From Jeotgalibacillus aurantiacus (GTDB taxonomy: Bacteria > Bacillota > Bacilli > Bacillales > Jeotgalibacillaceae), in contig NZ_JACNMS010000003.1 of NCBI RefSeq assembly GCF_020595125.1, forward strand, positions 62,001-126,000: a stretch of 64,000 nucleotides of DNA. Direction: 5' to 3'. Shown piece by piece: positions 52,032 to 60,008 of the stretch (positions within the stretch are counted from its first letter, which is position 1; each line of letters opens with the position of its first letter). A program made the translations under genes and the position numbers. The notes below the pieces were generated by a model. That model saw only the letters and a program-made list of their open reading frames with translations. It was not told where the DNA came from and did not search any database.

Positions 52032-53210
52032 CTAATCATACCTCAATTCGCTCTCACTCAGATTCTCAGATTCATTCGTGCATTTAAAACTAAGAACAAA
52101 TCCGATCAATCCGACACTCATTAATAAAAGCCAGGGAATGATTGAACCCGGCAACTGCTGAAGTAACACTGTTCCTGCAAAGCTTCCGAGAGACGCACCG
52201 ATCGCAAAAGAAAAATCGCTGAATCCATAATAGGCTGCCTCATTTTCACCCTTTGAGAACAACGAAATCACGAAATCTGATGAAGGAAGTATCATCGTTT
52301 CACCGATTGTGAAAATGATTACGCAGAATAACAGCCAATAAGGGGTTCCGTTTGCCATAATCAGAAAAAAAGAGAGTGAGGTAAGAAGAAAACCAAACCT
52401 AATTAATATAAATGGAGACAAGTACTCGAACGCTTTCTTAGCGAAAAGCATTAGTGAAATACCTGTTATTGCATTCACTGTAATGACATAGCTGACCCAT
52501 TGCTCACTTTGCGTCATGTTGTACATATGCACAGGAAATACAACAGTCAGCTGGACAAATAAAAACCAGTAAAAGATCATCGTAAAACAAAAGAGGAGGT
52601 ATGGTTTGTTATGTAAGATCTTTTTAAAACTAATCGCTATTGAACCTGAATATAACGTTCGTTTTGACGGGGGTACTAATTTGACTTGAACAAAGGCAAG
52701 TAGTAAAAAAATGATACTGCTGATGACAAATGGGATTGTGGGGCTGATCGAAAACAACATTCCTCCTAACAATGGCCCAACCGCAGCGCCTGCATTCAAT
52801 CCCATATTTAGATAGAAAAAAGAACGTCTTTTATTTTCTGCATGCTGTTGAGCAGAAAAGAAAGCGAGAGCGGAGGGTTCGTAACACGCTGCACCAAAGC
52901 CAATGAGAAAAGAAGAAAGGGCAATGAATTCAAAATTTCCGGACAGAGCTAATCCTAAAAAACCTGCAGAGCGAAGAAGTAAGCCTGAGGTCATCATTGT
53001 TTTGTAGCCTATACGGTCTCCTAACAGTCCAGTGAAGAATGGGAAAGCACGTGATGATAAAGTCAAAATTGAGAGTATGATTCCAGTCTCGAAGCCGTTA
53101 ATTCCTATTTTAAAAGTCAAATAGACAGCTAGAAATGAGAAGACAGCAAAACCTGCCAGATTTAATAGGAAAGCTGAAAAGATCACGACCCTCTGTCCAG
53201 TTGCCCGCAT
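52032..53210 (-). CDS. MFS transporter (12-TM drug-efflux-like)
   Basis: A 392-residue major facilitator with 12 TM segments; motif A-like GLLGDRIGYKTMM between TM2 and TM3. It resembles the YwfO/multidrug MFS_1 group. It is divergent from a CGNR-type regulator with a palindrome between them, so it is probably that regulator's target. Confidence 0.85.
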   Translation of the reverse strand: MRATGQRVVIFSAFLLNLAGFAVFSFLAVYLTFKIGINGFETGIILSILTLSSRAFPFFTGLLGDRIGYKTMMTSGLLLRSAGFLGLALSGNFEFIALSSFLIGFGAACYEPSALAFFSAQQHAENKRRSFFYLNMGLNAGAAVGPLLGGMLFSISPTIPFVISSIIFLLLAFVQVKLVPPSKRTLYSGSIAISFKKILHNKPYLLFCFTMIFYWFLFVQLTVVFPVHMYNMTQSEQWVSYVITVNAITGISLMLFAKKAFEYLSPFILIRFGFLLTSLSFFLIMANGTPYWLLFCVIIFTIGETMILPSSDFVISLFSKGENEAAYYGFSDFSFAIGASLGSFAGTVLLQQLPGSIIPWLLLMSVGLIGFVLSFKCTNESENLSESELRYD

Positions 53211-53232
53211 GTTTTATACCTCCTGCACAAGT

Positions 53233-53262
53233 TGTAACCATCTATTATTTTAAATGGTTACA
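53233..53262. promoter_or_regulatory. Perfect 9-bp palindrome TGTAACCAT-N12-ATGGTTACA
   Basis: Arms 53233-53241 and 53254-53262 between the MFS gene and the CGNR gene. A third related half word, TGGTTACG, occurs at 53312. This is a likely operator of the CGNR protein or another regulator. Confidence 0.6.
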
Positions 53263-53319
53263 TTGATTGTATGGTATACTCTTCCATAAGGCAACCTCTA
53301 AAAGGAATAGGTGGTTACG

Positions 53320-53829
53320 ATGAATACAGAAACAGAGAATTTAGTATCTTTTTTGAATACCTGGTCTATATCAAATGCTACAAGGCAGGCAGAAGAAGCG
53401 CTTCATGATCAGTCAGCATTGGTCAATTTTGCAAAGAAGCATTTTCAATCTGACCCAGGGGAATCCTTGAATGATACCCTCTCTTTTAGGAATCTAGTAA
53501 GGGAAATGCTGAAAGAGCATGATTTCACTGTGTTAAATACTTTGATCGATGAGCAGATAAAGTTCGAGGTTCATGCCACAGAAAACAAGTATGTACTAAA
53601 ACCCGTTGCTCTTAAAAATAGCATGACTGCAAACCTGCTAATCATTATCGTTCAGCTTGCACAAGAACAGCAGTTCCACAGATTGAAAATGTGCCCTGAT
53701 TGTCAATATGTCTTTTTTGATGAGTCGAAAAGCGGGACGAAAAAGTGGTGCAGTATGACGAAGCGAAGTGAGAGTGGACGAGCTTGCGGGACGATTGCGA
53801 AGGTGCGGACTTTTAGAAATAAAGAATAG
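53320..53829 (+). CDS. CGNR zinc-finger (ABATE-like) regulator
   Basis: A 169-residue protein. C-terminal zinc finger CPDCQYVFFDES...KKWCSMTKR...ACGTIAKV fits the CGNR finger with the C-G-N-R word altered to CGTI. The N-terminal ~110 residues resemble the stress-induced ABATE domain. ATG 53320 has AGGTGG 6 nt upstream. Probably controls the divergent MFS gene. Confidence 0.8.
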   Translation: MNTETENLVSFLNTWSISNATRQAEEALHDQSALVNFAKKHFQSDPGESLNDTLSFRNLVREMLKEHDFTVLNTLIDEQIKFEVHATENKYVLKPVALKNSMTANLLIIIVQLAQEQQFHRLKMCPDCQYVFFDESKSGTKKWCSMTKRSESGRACGTIAKVRTFRNKE

Positions 53830-53873
53830 GCCTGATCAAGATAACCTTGAGCAATTTTTTATCCATTTATTAA

Positions 53874-53908
53874 AAAAAATACACAAGCTAGACTGCTTGT
53901 GTATTTTC
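53874..53908. terminator. Bidirectional terminator
   Basis: AAAATACACAAGC/GCTTGTGTATTTT around TAGACT, overlapping the C-terminal codons of the second MFS gene. Confidence 0.8.
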
Positions 53909-55120
53909 TTCTGAATTTATTGATTGAACGACATGGAGCCCTCTCCTCCAAGCAACCACAACCCCCAAAACACTCGTGATCATCACTAAACTCAGTATCA
54001 TAAAACACACCGCAATCAGCTCCGCAGACACAAGTCCTGTAAACAATCCGAGCAGAATCATTCGCAGCATGAGCCCGATCGTTCGAAAAAGGCCGTCGAT
54101 TCTCCCGATCAACTGGTTTGGAATCTGGTCCATCATAAAGGAATTTCGTGCGACACGGGTACCGCTGTTTCCGATGGCAATAAAAAACATGAGTGCGAGG
54201 AATGCTGGGATATTGGCCAATAAAACGAGTGAAATCGCTAAGGTGTAAATGATCATGCCGTAAACCATCGCCCGGCCCGGTCCCAACTTTACCATTACAA
54301 GAGGCACGATCAGCCCTGCTGTGACAGCACCTATCGCATACATCATTTCCTTAATACCATAAATGCTACCTGAGGCTTCCAGCACCTCAGCCAGATAGAC
54401 CGGGAACATGTAATTCGTGACCATAACGCCGATGAACGGCATGGTTGTCAGCAACAGAACGTAAAATAGCGCCGGCTGGTTTTTGATATACGTATAGGCA
54501 TTTTCAGTTGAACGATTCGCTTCGTTCGGATCCTTTTTCGAACGCTTTATGTAAGGAATTCTGATGAATAAAATGATGGCTGCCATATACGCTGCTACAT
54601 TTAGCAGTAGAATCTGGTGGATGCCCCAATTGACCAGCAACACACTGGCGACTCCACCAGCGATGACGCTCGACAGCTGACCCTGAACCTCCATGGTGCC
54701 ATTGAGTGACTTGTACTGACTGCTCGTAAACAGCTCCTGGTTCAGCGCAAACATCGTCGGATAGAAAATGGTGTAATACAGACTTCCGGTGAAATAAATA
54801 ATGATATAATGCCACGTTTCAAATGATAGTCCCAAAAAGCCGCTGAATGAAAAAGTGCCGATGACAATCAAACTCACAATCTTACTGATTAAAAGCAGAT
54901 TTTTACGTGACATCCGGTCAATAAGTTGCCCGATGAGTGGCGTAATAATGAAACTGATCGCCGTCATCGTGAGCGTAATATAACCAAAAACCTCACTGCC
55001 ATTTTCGCTCGTCACAAGCAGCCAGGGTATCGCGATCATAGTAATGCCAGAGCCGATTGATGAGGCGAGATTTGCCAGTAAAATCAGCCGAAATCTGCTA
55101 TCTCCAAATAAATTCTTCAT
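53888..55120 (-). CDS. MFS transporter (macrolide-efflux-like, MFS_3)
   Basis: A 410-residue major facilitator: 12 TM, motif PLIGQLIDRMSRKNLLL after TM2. MFS_3-type proteins include macrolide exporters such as MefA, but the substrate here is unknown. The gene is monocistronic. Confidence 0.85.
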   Translation of the reverse strand: MKNLFGDSRFRLILLANLASSIGSGITMIAIPWLLVTSENGSEVFGYITLTMTAISFIITPLIGQLIDRMSRKNLLLISKIVSLIVIGTFSFSGFLGLSFETWHYIIIYFTGSLYYTIFYPTMFALNQELFTSSQYKSLNGTMEVQGQLSSVIAGGVASVLLVNWGIHQILLLNVAAYMAAIILFIRIPYIKRSKKDPNEANRSTENAYTYIKNQPALFYVLLLTTMPFIGVMVTNYMFPVYLAEVLEASGSIYGIKEMMYAIGAVTAGLIVPLVMVKLGPGRAMVYGMIIYTLAISLVLLANIPAFLALMFFIAIGNSGTRVARNSFMMDQIPNQLIGRIDGLFRTIGLMLRMILLGLFTGLVSAELIAVCFMILSLVMITSVLGVVVAWRRGLHVVQSINSEENTQAV

Positions 55121-55297
55121 GTTAAAAACTTCCTCTCTTTATTATAAATTTAACTATATAGGAAGAGGTGGAGTGTGTATTCAGCCTGATTGATGAATGT
55201 GAACTCATCCAAAAGTCTTGGTATGATTTGTGTTGCAGAAATCCAATCGTTACTATGAGGGTATAACTATTTCTATTACATAGAGAGGGGTTAAAAG

Positions 55298-55501
55298 ATG
55301 TTCTATCGTGGCAACCATAACGAGGAGGAAAATCGTTTTATCGTGAAATCTTTTCAAAGAATACCTGATTACGGAAGAATCACCGTGTTTGTCGATACGG
55401 AGACAGGTGTGCATTACATGCATACGTGGATGGGGCAGAGCGGAGGCTTAACACCGCTGCTCGATGAAAACGGTGAAGTGGTTGTAGAGAAGCCGGAGTG
55501 A
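55298..55501 (+). CDS. DUF6440 protein
   Basis: A 67-residue protein with the family end GGLTPLLDENGEVV and ITVFVDTETGVHYMH. The function is unknown. AGAGGGG precedes the ATG. Confidence 0.8.
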   Translation: MFYRGNHNEEENRFIVKSFQRIPDYGRITVFVDTETGVHYMHTWMGQSGGLTPLLDENGEVVVEKPE

Positions 55502-55512
55502 TCCGGCTTTTC
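55489..55512 (+). terminator. Hairpin overlapping DUF6440 stop
   Basis: AGCCGGA-GTGA-TCCGGCT followed by TTTC, with the stop codon in the loop. Confidence 0.7.
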
Positions 55513-55522
55513 ATATTAAGTT

Positions 55523-55744
55523 TTATCTTTCCTGCTGTTTCTCCATTTCTTCCAACACTTCACTAATCACATACGTAAACAGTAAAATCAGTCCACCGGC
55601 TGTCATAAATGCGTATTTTCTTATTTCATAAGTGACGGGCTCGACATTTTCAGAATGCCACCAGCCCTGCATCCATCCGAAAATGATCATAAAAATTCCG
55701 AAAACAAACAAACCATTACAAAGCTTTTTTGACTTTCTAAACAT
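55523..55744 (-). CDS. Small two-TM membrane protein
   Basis: A 73-residue protein, TM segments ~8-25 and ~45-63. The family is not recognised. Confidence 0.5.
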   Translation of the reverse strand: MFRKSKKLCNGLFVFGIFMIIFGWMQGWWHSENVEPVTYEIRKYAFMTAGGLILLFTYVISEVLEEMEKQQER

Positions 55745-55852
55745 GCTGCCTCCTATAAATAAACAAATTCTTATTAAAGGGTAACATACTAATTATCATG
55801 GAGAAATGATTCTTTGAATGGTTAGAAGCTTGTTTGTATTCCTGTAAAAACC

Positions 55853-56044
55853 TCAATCATGATTTTTTTGGAAATCTTCTAATATTATATTGAGTTTTTT
55901 CAGATAGTCGCTCACATACGAGTCTTGATGGGCCAGTTGTTTATAGGTGGTGGAGATTACGGAGTAGGAATGAGATGAAAAGTACAGCATTATACGATGT
56001 TGTGGGTTCGCATAAGTATATTTCTTTCTGATTTTAAATGCTGT
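55853..56044 (-). pseudogene. Possible C-terminal gene remnant
   Basis: An open reading of 63 codons on the minus strand ends at TGA 55853-55855 and reads like a protein C-terminus (…IMLYFSSHSYSVISTTY…). It has no start codon before the Met at codon 19 and no ribosome binding site. Just upstream lie a stop codon and the terminator of the next gene. The parent family was not identified. Confidence 0.35.
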
Positions 56045-56066
56045 TTAACAAGAATAAAAAATAGGA

Positions 56067-56099
56067 AAGCCACTGAAAAAAGATGTCTGTTTCAGTGGC
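56067..56099 (-). terminator. Hairpin terminator of the small secreted protein gene
   Basis: GCCACTGAAA/TTTCAGTGGC arms (56068-56077, 56089-56098). Confidence 0.75.
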
Positions 56100-56107
56100 A
56101 ATAACAA

Positions 56108-56407
56108 TTAAAGTATTGGGTATGGAAGGTCTGATCTATATAGGGTACCGGAGTAAATATATCTACTTTGTGAATATCCCTGATATGTTAAGTATCCTCT
56201 GTAAAGAACTCCGTTTCTATTCAAAGTATAGAATTTTGTGGCACCCTGATATGAAGAAAAATAAGCGTTTGTTGTAATTGTAGCTGACGCGCTCTGAATT
56301 TCTACATTTTTTGTTTCTACTATGGGTGCTGCATTAGCCTGCGGAGTACCAAACACAAATCCAAGAGAGATAATTAGTGTAAAGACAGTTGCCAAATATT
56401 TTTTCAT
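56108..56407 (-). CDS. Small secreted protein
   Basis: A 99-residue protein with a textbook signal peptide (MKKYLATV...ANAAPI, cleavage near 26-28). The mature part is Tyr-rich (YRGYLTYQGYSQSRYIYSGTLYRS). No cysteine or bacteriocin-like leader. Its family is not recognised; resembles tandem Tyr-rich short secreted proteins in Bacillus. AGGAGGT precedes the ATG. Confidence 0.7.
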   Translation of the reverse strand: MKKYLATVFTLIISLGFVFGTPQANAAPIVETKNVEIQSASATITTNAYFSSYQGATKFYTLNRNGVLYRGYLTYQGYSQSRYIYSGTLYRSDLPYPIL

Positions 56408-56748
56408 TATAGAACCTCCTGATTTTAATAGTTTACGCTTATTTGAATCGTGTTCGTCTTTCAGTTTGTATGTACCAGCTTCAGGCTGAATTTAAAACGT
56501 AAATCTGGTATTAATGAAAAGTCCCGTTCTCTTTAGACCTCCTTTCAATTTGGATGAATAGAAAATAATTGTTTTTAATTATCTAACTATTCTAATTATT
56601 AATATAGAAATAAAAAACATAAATGTCAATAAATAAATTTAGCTTATAAAAATATTTGTTAACCTAAATAAAAACTCCATTTTTTTGATATGATAATTTT
56701 AATAAACCACTTATATTTGTTTAAAGAATTTCTTTGAGGAAGAAAAAC
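56408..56748. other. AT-rich intergenic region
   Basis: About 340 bp between divergent genes. Long A/T runs and no identifiable repeat or RNA. It probably holds promoters of both neighbours. Confidence 0.5.
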
Positions 56749-57633
56749 ATGAATATCACGATAGAAAAAATAAATCAAAGTCATATAGAAGATTGCAGCA
56801 AGAGTTTACATTTGAATTTGATTGAATTTGATTGGCTTTTAAAAAGGACATATCATCGGGTTTTTGGGGTGAAAAAAGGATCGGAATTTACAGCCATTGC
56901 CTTCACTTGGCGAAACGAATTCCATCCACACGCAGAGAAAATAAATATATTTGCAGATGAAACCATTGGATCGGAAACCATCAACGAATTGATTGGAAAG
57001 TTGATTCATTACACTCCGGACATAACAGCAGACCACTTCGTATGTTCTGTGATGAGTGATGAAACGATGATCATAGATACATTGAAGAAAAATCAATTCC
57101 AGCTGATGCGAAAAACATATATGCCTACTTGGAAAGTGAGCGTTCTTTTAGAGAAGCTCGAAGCACTAGACACGGTCACCCGTGGTCTGTATTCTCTTGA
57201 TGAAATTTTGCAGAACGATGATCGAAAACCGTCTTTTATTCAATTGCTTAAATCTGATTACACGCATAGTCATTTAGTTAGTCCTGTGGCGGAAAGATCG
57301 CTTATCGAGTGGGAAGAGCTATTGCTGGATGGGGAACCGGATTTACAGAACAGTCTGGTTTACATGGAGGACGATGTGATAAGAGGCTACATTTCGCTGT
57401 ATCCTGCAGGTAACAAACATTATGAATTTGGATGGATTGGATCGCTCCAAAAGGAAATACCTATTGAAGTACTCAGAGGTATTTTAAAGGAACAATTGAT
57501 CAGGCTGAAGAATAAGGGTGTTCAGACAGTAGAAGTAGAGGTTGATTCTACAGATTTGCTGGCTTTCAGTTTATTTAGCTTTGCTCATTTTGAAGGGGAG
57601 CATTCATGGGACAGTTATAAACTTGTCTTTTAA
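56749..57633 (+). CDS. Two-domain GNAT-like acetyltransferase
   Basis: A 294-residue protein starting at ATG 56749 (GAGGAAG 6-9 nt upstream). The C-terminal half has a degenerate GNAT pattern (VYMEDDVIRGYISLYPAG, EFGWIGSLQKE); the N-terminal half shows the same outline (GVKKGSEFTAIAFTWRNEF). No R/Q-x-x-G-x-G/A motif is obvious. The protein may bind acetyl-CoA poorly or have lost activity. Confidence 0.6.
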   Translation: MNITIEKINQSHIEDCSKSLHLNLIEFDWLLKRTYHRVFGVKKGSEFTAIAFTWRNEFHPHAEKINIFADETIGSETINELIGKLIHYTPDITADHFVCSVMSDETMIIDTLKKNQFQLMRKTYMPTWKVSVLLEKLEALDTVTRGLYSLDEILQNDDRKPSFIQLLKSDYTHSHLVSPVAERSLIEWEELLLDGEPDLQNSLVYMEDDVIRGYISLYPAGNKHYEFGWIGSLQKEIPIEVLRGILKEQLIRLKNKGVQTVEVEVDSTDLLAFSLFSFAHFEGEHSWDSYKLVF

Positions 57634-57647
57634 CTCGGGGATGGTGC

Positions 57648-57842
57648 AATCGTAGTGATACAATCCACTTCTGAATCAGTACATATCCATTTTGAAACGT
57701 TACAATTATTGATCGTAACAGTACAAAAAACCATGGCTGGAAGGCTAACGATACAATTAAATCCTGAAACGATGAAATAAAAAATTCATACAGTACAATA
57801 AAAATCCGGAACGATTGAATAACTCGAGATAACGATACAAAA
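57648..57842 (-). repeat. 21-bp-period array, family A, copy 7 (divergent)
   Basis: Same opposite orientation as copies 4-6 but the most divergent. Words GATACAAT, GTACAA, GTTACAAT and GAAACGAT are kept at ~21-bp steps. It is followed at 57860 by an unusual C-run. Confidence 0.7.
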
Positions 57843-57964
57843 GCACCGGACCCTTCGATCCCCCCCCGCCCCCCGATCACACCAATTTGACGCGGACAAA
57901 CCAACCTGAAACCAGCCATCCAGCTCCGCGTCACAAAATCATACTAAGAAAGGACTCACCAGAC

Positions 57965-58840
57965 ATGACACTAAACAAGATCATTAAACACTTCGGTCTC
58001 CAGACGCAATCAATCAGTGATGTGGCCGATTCGCATAGTTCAACTGTTTATAAAGTGCTCCTTACCAATGGAGAAACGGTATACATAAAGATTCCGTTCA
58101 ATATATTGAAGTTTCACCGGGAGATTAAGGCTTACAGCATTCTTGAAGGGCGGATTGCGGTTCCGCGTCTGCTTGATGTGTGGGAGGGGGACGATGAGAC
58201 AACCGGAGCGCTGCTGCTTTCGGAGCTTGAAGGACAGCCTCTCATGCCAACCATTTCTACATCCCTTGCCTATGAAACAGGTGTCTATCATGCTTCGATG
58301 CACGCGATTCAGCCGCCTGCCGGATTGGATTTGGCGAACATAGATAATGAGTTTCCGAACTGGTCAGCATTTTTGGATCGGATGTTTTACGGTTTTGCAG
58401 AGGATACAAAAAAGGTGATTGATCCGGCTTTATATGAAAAGTCGATCGACAAGTACGTTGAGATGAAACGTAACCTGCCTGCCCCGGATGGTCCGAGCTT
58501 TATTCATATGGATTTCCGGCCGGCAAACATATTAGTAAAGAACAATCAGATCACAGGAGTCATTGATTTTGAAAGTGTGCGCTTCGGTGCAACGGAAATG
58601 GACTTTTCGAAAATTCATCGCGATTTTTTAAGTTTGGATCCGTCTCTCTATCAGGCGTATCAGGATGGATACCGGAGTATCCGTCCATTAGTTGACCTGG
58701 ATCGTGTACTGATTTTCTACCGTTTTACAGACGCGTTTAACAGTATTGGCTGGTGTCAGAGACGCGGAATTGATCAGAATAGAGACTTTTATGAACGCAA
58801 CCTTGAGATATTAAAAGAAGAATTGAAGGTATACAAATAA
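57965..58840 (+). CDS. APH-family phosphotransferase
   Basis: A 291-residue kinase: SSTVYKVLLTNGETVYIKIPF (nucleotide loop and Lys), Brenner motif SFIHMDFRPANILV and metal motif VIDFESVRFGATEMD. The substrate is unknown. ATG 57965 with AAAGGACT upstream; the longer frame from 57887 reads through repeat-derived sequence. Confidence 0.82.
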   Translation: MTLNKIIKHFGLQTQSISDVADSHSSTVYKVLLTNGETVYIKIPFNILKFHREIKAYSILEGRIAVPRLLDVWEGDDETTGALLLSELEGQPLMPTISTSLAYETGVYHASMHAIQPPAGLDLANIDNEFPNWSAFLDRMFYGFAEDTKKVIDPALYEKSIDKYVEMKRNLPAPDGPSFIHMDFRPANILVKNNQITGVIDFESVRFGATEMDFSKIHRDFLSLDPSLYQAYQDGYRSIRPLVDLDRVLIFYRFTDAFNSIGWCQRRGIDQNRDFYERNLEILKEELKVYK

Positions 58841-58959
58841 GCCTCAATAGACATATTTTTCAGTTAAATCATAATTTTTAGCGAAAAAGAAGGATAAAAG
58901 TCCTTTTTTGTCTAATTAGTTTGTTGTAACTATCCAATTTATGCCTGGGAGGGTTAACC

Positions 58960-59865
58960 ATGGATGTGCAGCAGAAGGTAACAGACGATTTAGTTGTCAA
59001 TGCCATAGAGGATAATTTAGCGATTATCAGGTTTGATGAGGATCGCCGGGTAGCCTATGTGAATAAACTTTTTGCCAAAACGGTCGGCTATGAGGTCAGT
59101 CAGCTGGAAGGGATGTATCATCGGGATCTCTGTTTCAGTGAATTTGCAAATAGCCGGGAATATGAGCAGTTCTGGCGGGATTTGTTCAACGGGAAAACTT
59201 TTCAAGATAAAATCGAGCGGAAAAATGCTGCAGGAGAATCGATCTGGCTTGAGGCTACGTATATGCCTGTATTTGATGAGCATAAACGTAAAGTCGTTGG
59301 TGTGACGAAGATTGCATCAGATATTACTGCCAGATATCGTAATTCAAAAGAGCTGGCGGATGATCTCCGGGATATGTCTGATCAGTTGAATCAGCGATCT
59401 GCCCAGGGTGTTATCCGAAGTCGTGAGCTTCTGCAGAAAATTGATCATATCACGACGGTTTCATCAGACAATTCAACGACTCTCACATCGTTAAACGAAA
59501 AGACCGATGAGATTAGCGGAATTGTCAAAACGATCAGTGAGATTGCCAGTCAGACGAACCTGCTTGCTTTAAACGCTGCGATCGAAGCTGCACGCGCTGG
59601 TGAGCATGGCCGCGGTTTTGATATTGTGGCAAAAGAAGTCCGGAAGCTGTCAGCAAGAGTGGAGCAATCGATTGGTGAGGTTAGAGAAACGGTGAATGCC
59701 ATTACGAGTGAGGTTGAAAAGATCACAACAGGCACTCACACGGTCATGACAAGCGTGACAGAAAGCCAGGATCAGATTAAAACAACAGTGGAAGACTTTG
59801 AAATGATCGGATCATCAGCCAAACAGCTGGATGCAAAATCAAAGCAGTTTGTGCAATTGATCTAA
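58960..59865 (+). CDS. Soluble PAS-MCP chemoreceptor-like protein
   Basis: A 301-residue protein without TM segments. PAS domain (~15-125; [32 protein letters not shown]) joined to a short methyl-accepting signalling domain (~140-300). The hairpin tip is [38 protein letters not shown], matching the CheA/CheW-binding tip. Such small cytoplasmic receptors are frequent in Bacillales and probably sense internal redox or ligand state. GGAGGG precedes the ATG. Confidence 0.9.
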   Translation: MDVQQKVTDDLVVNAIEDNLAIIRFDEDRRVAYVNKLFAKTVGYEVSQLEGMYHRDLCFSEFANSREYEQFWRDLFNGKTFQDKIERKNAAGESIWLEATYMPVFDEHKRKVVGVTKIASDITARYRNSKELADDLRDMSDQLNQRSAQGVIRSRELLQKIDHITTVSSDNSTTLTSLNEKTDEISGIVKTISEIASQTNLLALNAAIEAARAGEHGRGFDIVAKEVRKLSARVEQSIGEVRETVNAITSEVEKITTGTHTVMTSVTESQDQIKTTVEDFEMIGSSAKQLDAKSKQFVQLI

Positions 59866-59982
59866 ATCGTCTTTCTGACAATGAATAAACAGGTCATTTT
59901 GCTAACGTCCGCTTTAAAAACGGTGGAGGGTGAAATGGTCTTTTTCGCGTGCAGTTAACTGCATCATCTTTTACATGAAAAT

Positions 59983-60006
59983 GCGCAGGGCGTTATCCCT
60001 GCGCTT
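59983..60006. terminator. Hairpin between convergent genes
   Basis: GCGCAGGG-CGTTAT-CCCTGCGC followed by TTTG. Confidence 0.65.
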
Positions 60007-60008
60007 TG

